6,531 nt of DNA from Bacteroidales bacterium (lineage in GTDB: Bacteria > Bacteroidota > Bacteroidia > Bacteroidales > JAADGE01), in contig JAOZQB010000164.1 in NCBI GenBank assembly GCA_029932445.1, positions 1 to 6,531 on the forward strand, read 5' to 3'. Of the stretch, positions 6,505 through 6,531 are shown one piece after another (position 1 is the stretch's first letter; the number at the start of each line of letters is the position of its first letter). A model generated the notes under the pieces. That model was given only the letters and a program-made list of their open reading frames with translations. It ran no database searches and was not told where the DNA came from. The position numbers and the translations under genes were made by a program.

Positions 6505-6531
6505 AATAAAACCGCAAGTGTTAATAACAAC
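6487..6531 (-). pseudogene. rimO: Truncated second copy of rimO (N-terminal remnant, partial at window edge)
   Basis: Reading leftward from the right edge, the minus strand encodes VVINTCGFI, then CKFAK and a TGA at 6489-6487. The first nine residues are identical to residues 44-52 of the intact RimO and include the cluster-ligand cysteine of NTCGFI, which is diagnostic for RimO. The three base differences across this stretch (GTT/GTA twice, AAC/AAT) are all synonymous, which suggests that both copies were under selection as coding sequence before one broke. Homology ends after the ATT codon for Ile52. The frame then runs into unrelated DNA and stops about 46 bases before the fic ATG. The beginning of this copy lies outside the window. 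If it starts at the normal site it would give a peptide of about 57 residues with no radical-SAM domain. Confidence 0.7.

Noticed and set aside
1..6531. CRISPR array, tRNA or rRNA genes
   Set aside because: No regularly spaced direct repeats, cloverleaf-like sequence or rRNA-like conserved stretch were seen on either strand.

Overview
The window looks like a chromosomal segment from a low-GC member of the Bacteroidota. Non-coding DNA is very AT-rich. No Shine-Dalgarno sequence precedes any start codon. The best promoter candidate has the Bacteroidota form (TTG, then TAnnTTTG), and the proteins resemble marine or host-associated Bacteroidales/Flavobacteriales. This placement is an inference from composition and protein style.

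Layout, left to right. At 1-130 (+) is the 3' end of a FabH-like ketoacyl-ACP synthase III gene. It converges on a large minus-strand gene (179-2206) for an orphan 7TMR-DISM sensor histidine kinase, which has its own likely promoter at 2238-2268. A strong intrinsic terminator (2288-2319) separates the kinase from an upstream minus-strand gene (2426-3358). That gene encodes a membrane-anchored or exported protein of unknown function with a probable glutamine-amidotransferase-like fold. The spacer 3359-3649 carries a small palindromic element (3528-3644): two inverted 26-nt copies, each a hairpin, inside 9-nt terminal inverted repeats. It abuts the stop codon of a umuD-like gene (3650-4099). That gene sits 9 nt behind rimO (4109-5398), so the two are probably one transcript. 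Beyond rimO is a Bro-N/Fic fusion gene (5559-6440).

The last 45 bases hold a broken piece of a second rimO. On the minus strand they encode VVINTCGFI, the same nine residues as RimO 44-52, differing from the intact gene only at three synonymous third positions, then five unrelated residues and a stop. The fic gene therefore lies between a truncated rimO 5' end and a complete rimO. This arrangement suggests that a roughly 1.26 kb fic-bearing segment entered rimO and brought a replacement 5' end with it.

Functionally, rimO modifies ribosomal protein S12. UmuD normally works with the polymerase UmuC in SOS mutagenesis, but no umuC follows here. The Fic protein is a probable AMP-transferase of the self-inhibited C-terminal-motif class, fused to a phage-antirepressor-type domain. 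Apart from rimO-umuD the genes look independently expressed. No tRNA, rRNA, CRISPR array or transposase gene was seen.
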